Of a stretch of 5,932 nt of DNA, positions 5,381-5,932 are shown in pieces (the first letter of the stretch is position 1; each line of letters begins with the position of its first letter). The notes beneath the pieces were generated by a model. That model searched no databases. It saw nothing but the letters and a program-made list of their open reading frames with translations, and had not been told where the DNA came from. The stretch comes from an uncultured cyanobacterium (GTDB lineage: Bacteria > Cyanobacteriota > Cyanobacteriia > PCC-6307 > Cyanobiaceae): contig CAIXOZ010000018.1 in assembly GCA_903921295.1 (NCBI GenBank), positions 1-5,932 of the forward strand, written 5' to 3'. A program made the position numbers and the translations under genes.

Positions 5381-5518
5381 TCAGCGGCGGCGGGGCCGGT
5401 CCCGGTAGGGCTGAACACCGATCAGGGGAGGCTGTGTCAGGGCCTCCTCCCGCGGATTGCCGAAGGCATGGGCGATGGCATCACCGATCCAGCGGCCGAA
5501 GGTCAACACGGACGTCAT
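5381..5518 (-). CDS. 45-residue conserved-looking small protein (PPLIGVQPY tail)
   Basis: The predicted product begins MTSVLTFGRWIGDAIAHAFG. The N-terminal half is an amphipathic-looking segment, and the C-terminal half is polar and Pro/Arg-rich (TQPPLIGVQPYRDRPRRR). The IGVQPYRD tail reminds me of short hypothetical proteins in marine and freshwater picocyanobacteria, but I cannot name a family. The ATG at 5518-5516 is supported by GAGG about 10 nt upstream (on the plus strand, CCTC at 5528-5531). A longer in-frame start at 5638 would overlap the divergent yajQ start and add low-complexity sequence, so I reject it. The gene ends 6 nt before a perfect 11-bp hairpin, which fits a small independent transcript. 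It has no signal peptide or clear membrane helix. The function is unknown; a small regulatory or accessory protein is only a guess. Confidence 0.62.
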   Translation of the reverse strand: MTSVLTFGRWIGDAIAHAFGNPREEALTQPPLIGVQPYRDRPRRR

Positions 5519-5636
5519 GGCTGAAGCCTCAACGGGAAGACCTCTCCATTGTGACCGCGGCAGGCCGGCCTGGCCGCGCTCTGGACAACGCCTCACGCCC
5601 CCATACTGGGTACCGATCCCGCGGTCGTTCCGGTTC
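5519..5636. promoter_or_regulatory. Divergent intergenic region with dyad, small protein / yajQ
   Basis: This 118-bp gap must carry promoters for both directions. A dyad at 5556-5578 reads CGCGGC, AGGCCGGCCT, G, GCCGCG: a 10-bp palindrome flanked by pairing 6-mers, with one extra G. On the plus strand TGGACA (5582-5587) and CATACT (5602-5607) are weak -35/-10 matches with a short 14-bp spacer. On the minus strand CACAAT (5553-5548) could be a -10. No clear Shine-Dalgarno precedes yajQ. These assignments are tentative. Confidence 0.3.
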
Positions 5637-5932
5637 ATGGCCTCCTATTCCTTCGATGTCGTTTCCGATTTCGATCGTCAGGAGTTGGTCAACACCCTCG
5701 ATCAGGTGCGTCGCGATCTGGTTCAGCGCTACGACCTCAAGGACTCAGGCACGGAGATCACCCTTGAGGAGACAAGCCTGACGATCAACACCGCCAGCGA
5801 GATGACGTTGCAGGCCGTTGAGGATCTGCTGCGCCAGAAGGCCACCAAACGCAACCTTTCTCTGAAGATCTTCGACTTTCAGACCCCCGAGGCTGTGGGC
5901 GGCAACCGGGTGCAGCAGGTGGTGGCGTTGCG
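5637..5932 (+). CDS. yajQ: YajQ-family nucleotide-binding protein, 3' end cut by window edge
   Basis: Translation from the ATG at 5637 gives MASYSFDVVSDFDRQELVNT and continues open for 98 codons to the window edge; the family is usually about 160-165 residues. Recognisable features are the YSFDVVSDFDRQEL start, RRDLVQRYDLKDSG (the equivalent of 'RFDFKG'), a TLTINTAS-like strand (here LTINTAS), and RQKATKRNLSLKIFDF. This layout matches YajQ (UPF0234), which has two ferredoxin-like halves and for which nucleotide, tRNA and, in Xanthomonas and Pseudomonas, cyclic di-GMP binding have been reported. The exact role in cyanobacteria is not established. It is transcribed away from the 45-residue gene. 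The start is well placed for the family although no Shine-Dalgarno is evident. Confidence 0.92.
   Translation, partial: MASYSFDVVSDFDRQELVNTLDQVRRDLVQRYDLKDSGTEITLEETSLTINTASEMTLQAVEDLLRQKATKRNLSLKIFDFQTPEAVGGNRVQQVVAL

Noticed and set aside
4575..5408. Long open frame (277 codons) on the plus strand
   Set aside because: It is antisense to the MAPEG gene. Its product is Gly/Arg/Gln-rich low complexity, and it runs through the 5347-5374 hairpin.

Overview
The window is GC-rich and looks like a chromosome segment of a high-GC picocyanobacterium (Cyanobium/Synechococcus-like). The reasons are a tRNA-Trp next to rplS, a set of genes typical of cyanobacterial chromosomes (stand-alone SDR of the NHGxNVHG/NTSEAE type, truncated Pta-like DRTGG protein, minimal DprA-like protein, YajQ), one HIP1 octamer GCGATCGC and further CGATCG cores. 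The lineage call rests on recognised protein families and motifs; no search was run. I see no integrase, transposase, CRISPR array, phage gene or toxin-antitoxin pair. It reads as ordinary core genome with several poorly characterised conserved genes.

Layout, left to right. Position 1-54 (-) holds the 5' part of tRNA-Trp(CCA), cut by the window edge. At 112-579 (-) is rplS (ribosomal protein L19), and at 695-1036 (-) a minimal two-helix PepSY-TM-like membrane protein. A 68-bp divergent gap leads to map (type I methionine aminopeptidase) at 1105-1971 (+). Its 3' end overlaps by 17 bp, tail to tail, an SDR oxidoreductase at 1955-2725 (-). A 109-bp divergent gap leads to a BioD-like/DRTGG 'phosphotransacetylase family' protein at 2835-3917 (+), followed 58 bp later by a compact DprA/SLOG-like Rossmann protein at 3976-4488 (+, GTG start). 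A 353-bp convergent intergenic region rich in inverted repeats (4489-4841) follows. Then come a MAPEG membrane protein at 4842-5297 (-), a strong hairpin at 5347-5374, a 45-residue small protein at 5381-5518 (-), a 118-bp divergent gap, and the 5' part of yajQ from 5637 (+) to the right edge.

Functionally, the left end serves translation: tRNA-Trp, L19 and MetAP. In cyanobacteria tRNA-Trp is commonly followed by secE-nusG-rplKAJL, which would lie off the left edge. The rest is a patchwork of single genes and pairs on alternating strands rather than a long operon. The best candidate for an uncharacterised functional unit is the co-directional pair of nucleotide-binding-fold proteins at 2835-4488, one with a P-loop plus DRTGG domain and one DprA-like. 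The 45-residue gene with its PPLIGVQPY tail is the best candidate for an overlooked small protein. I do not see a clearly new system.
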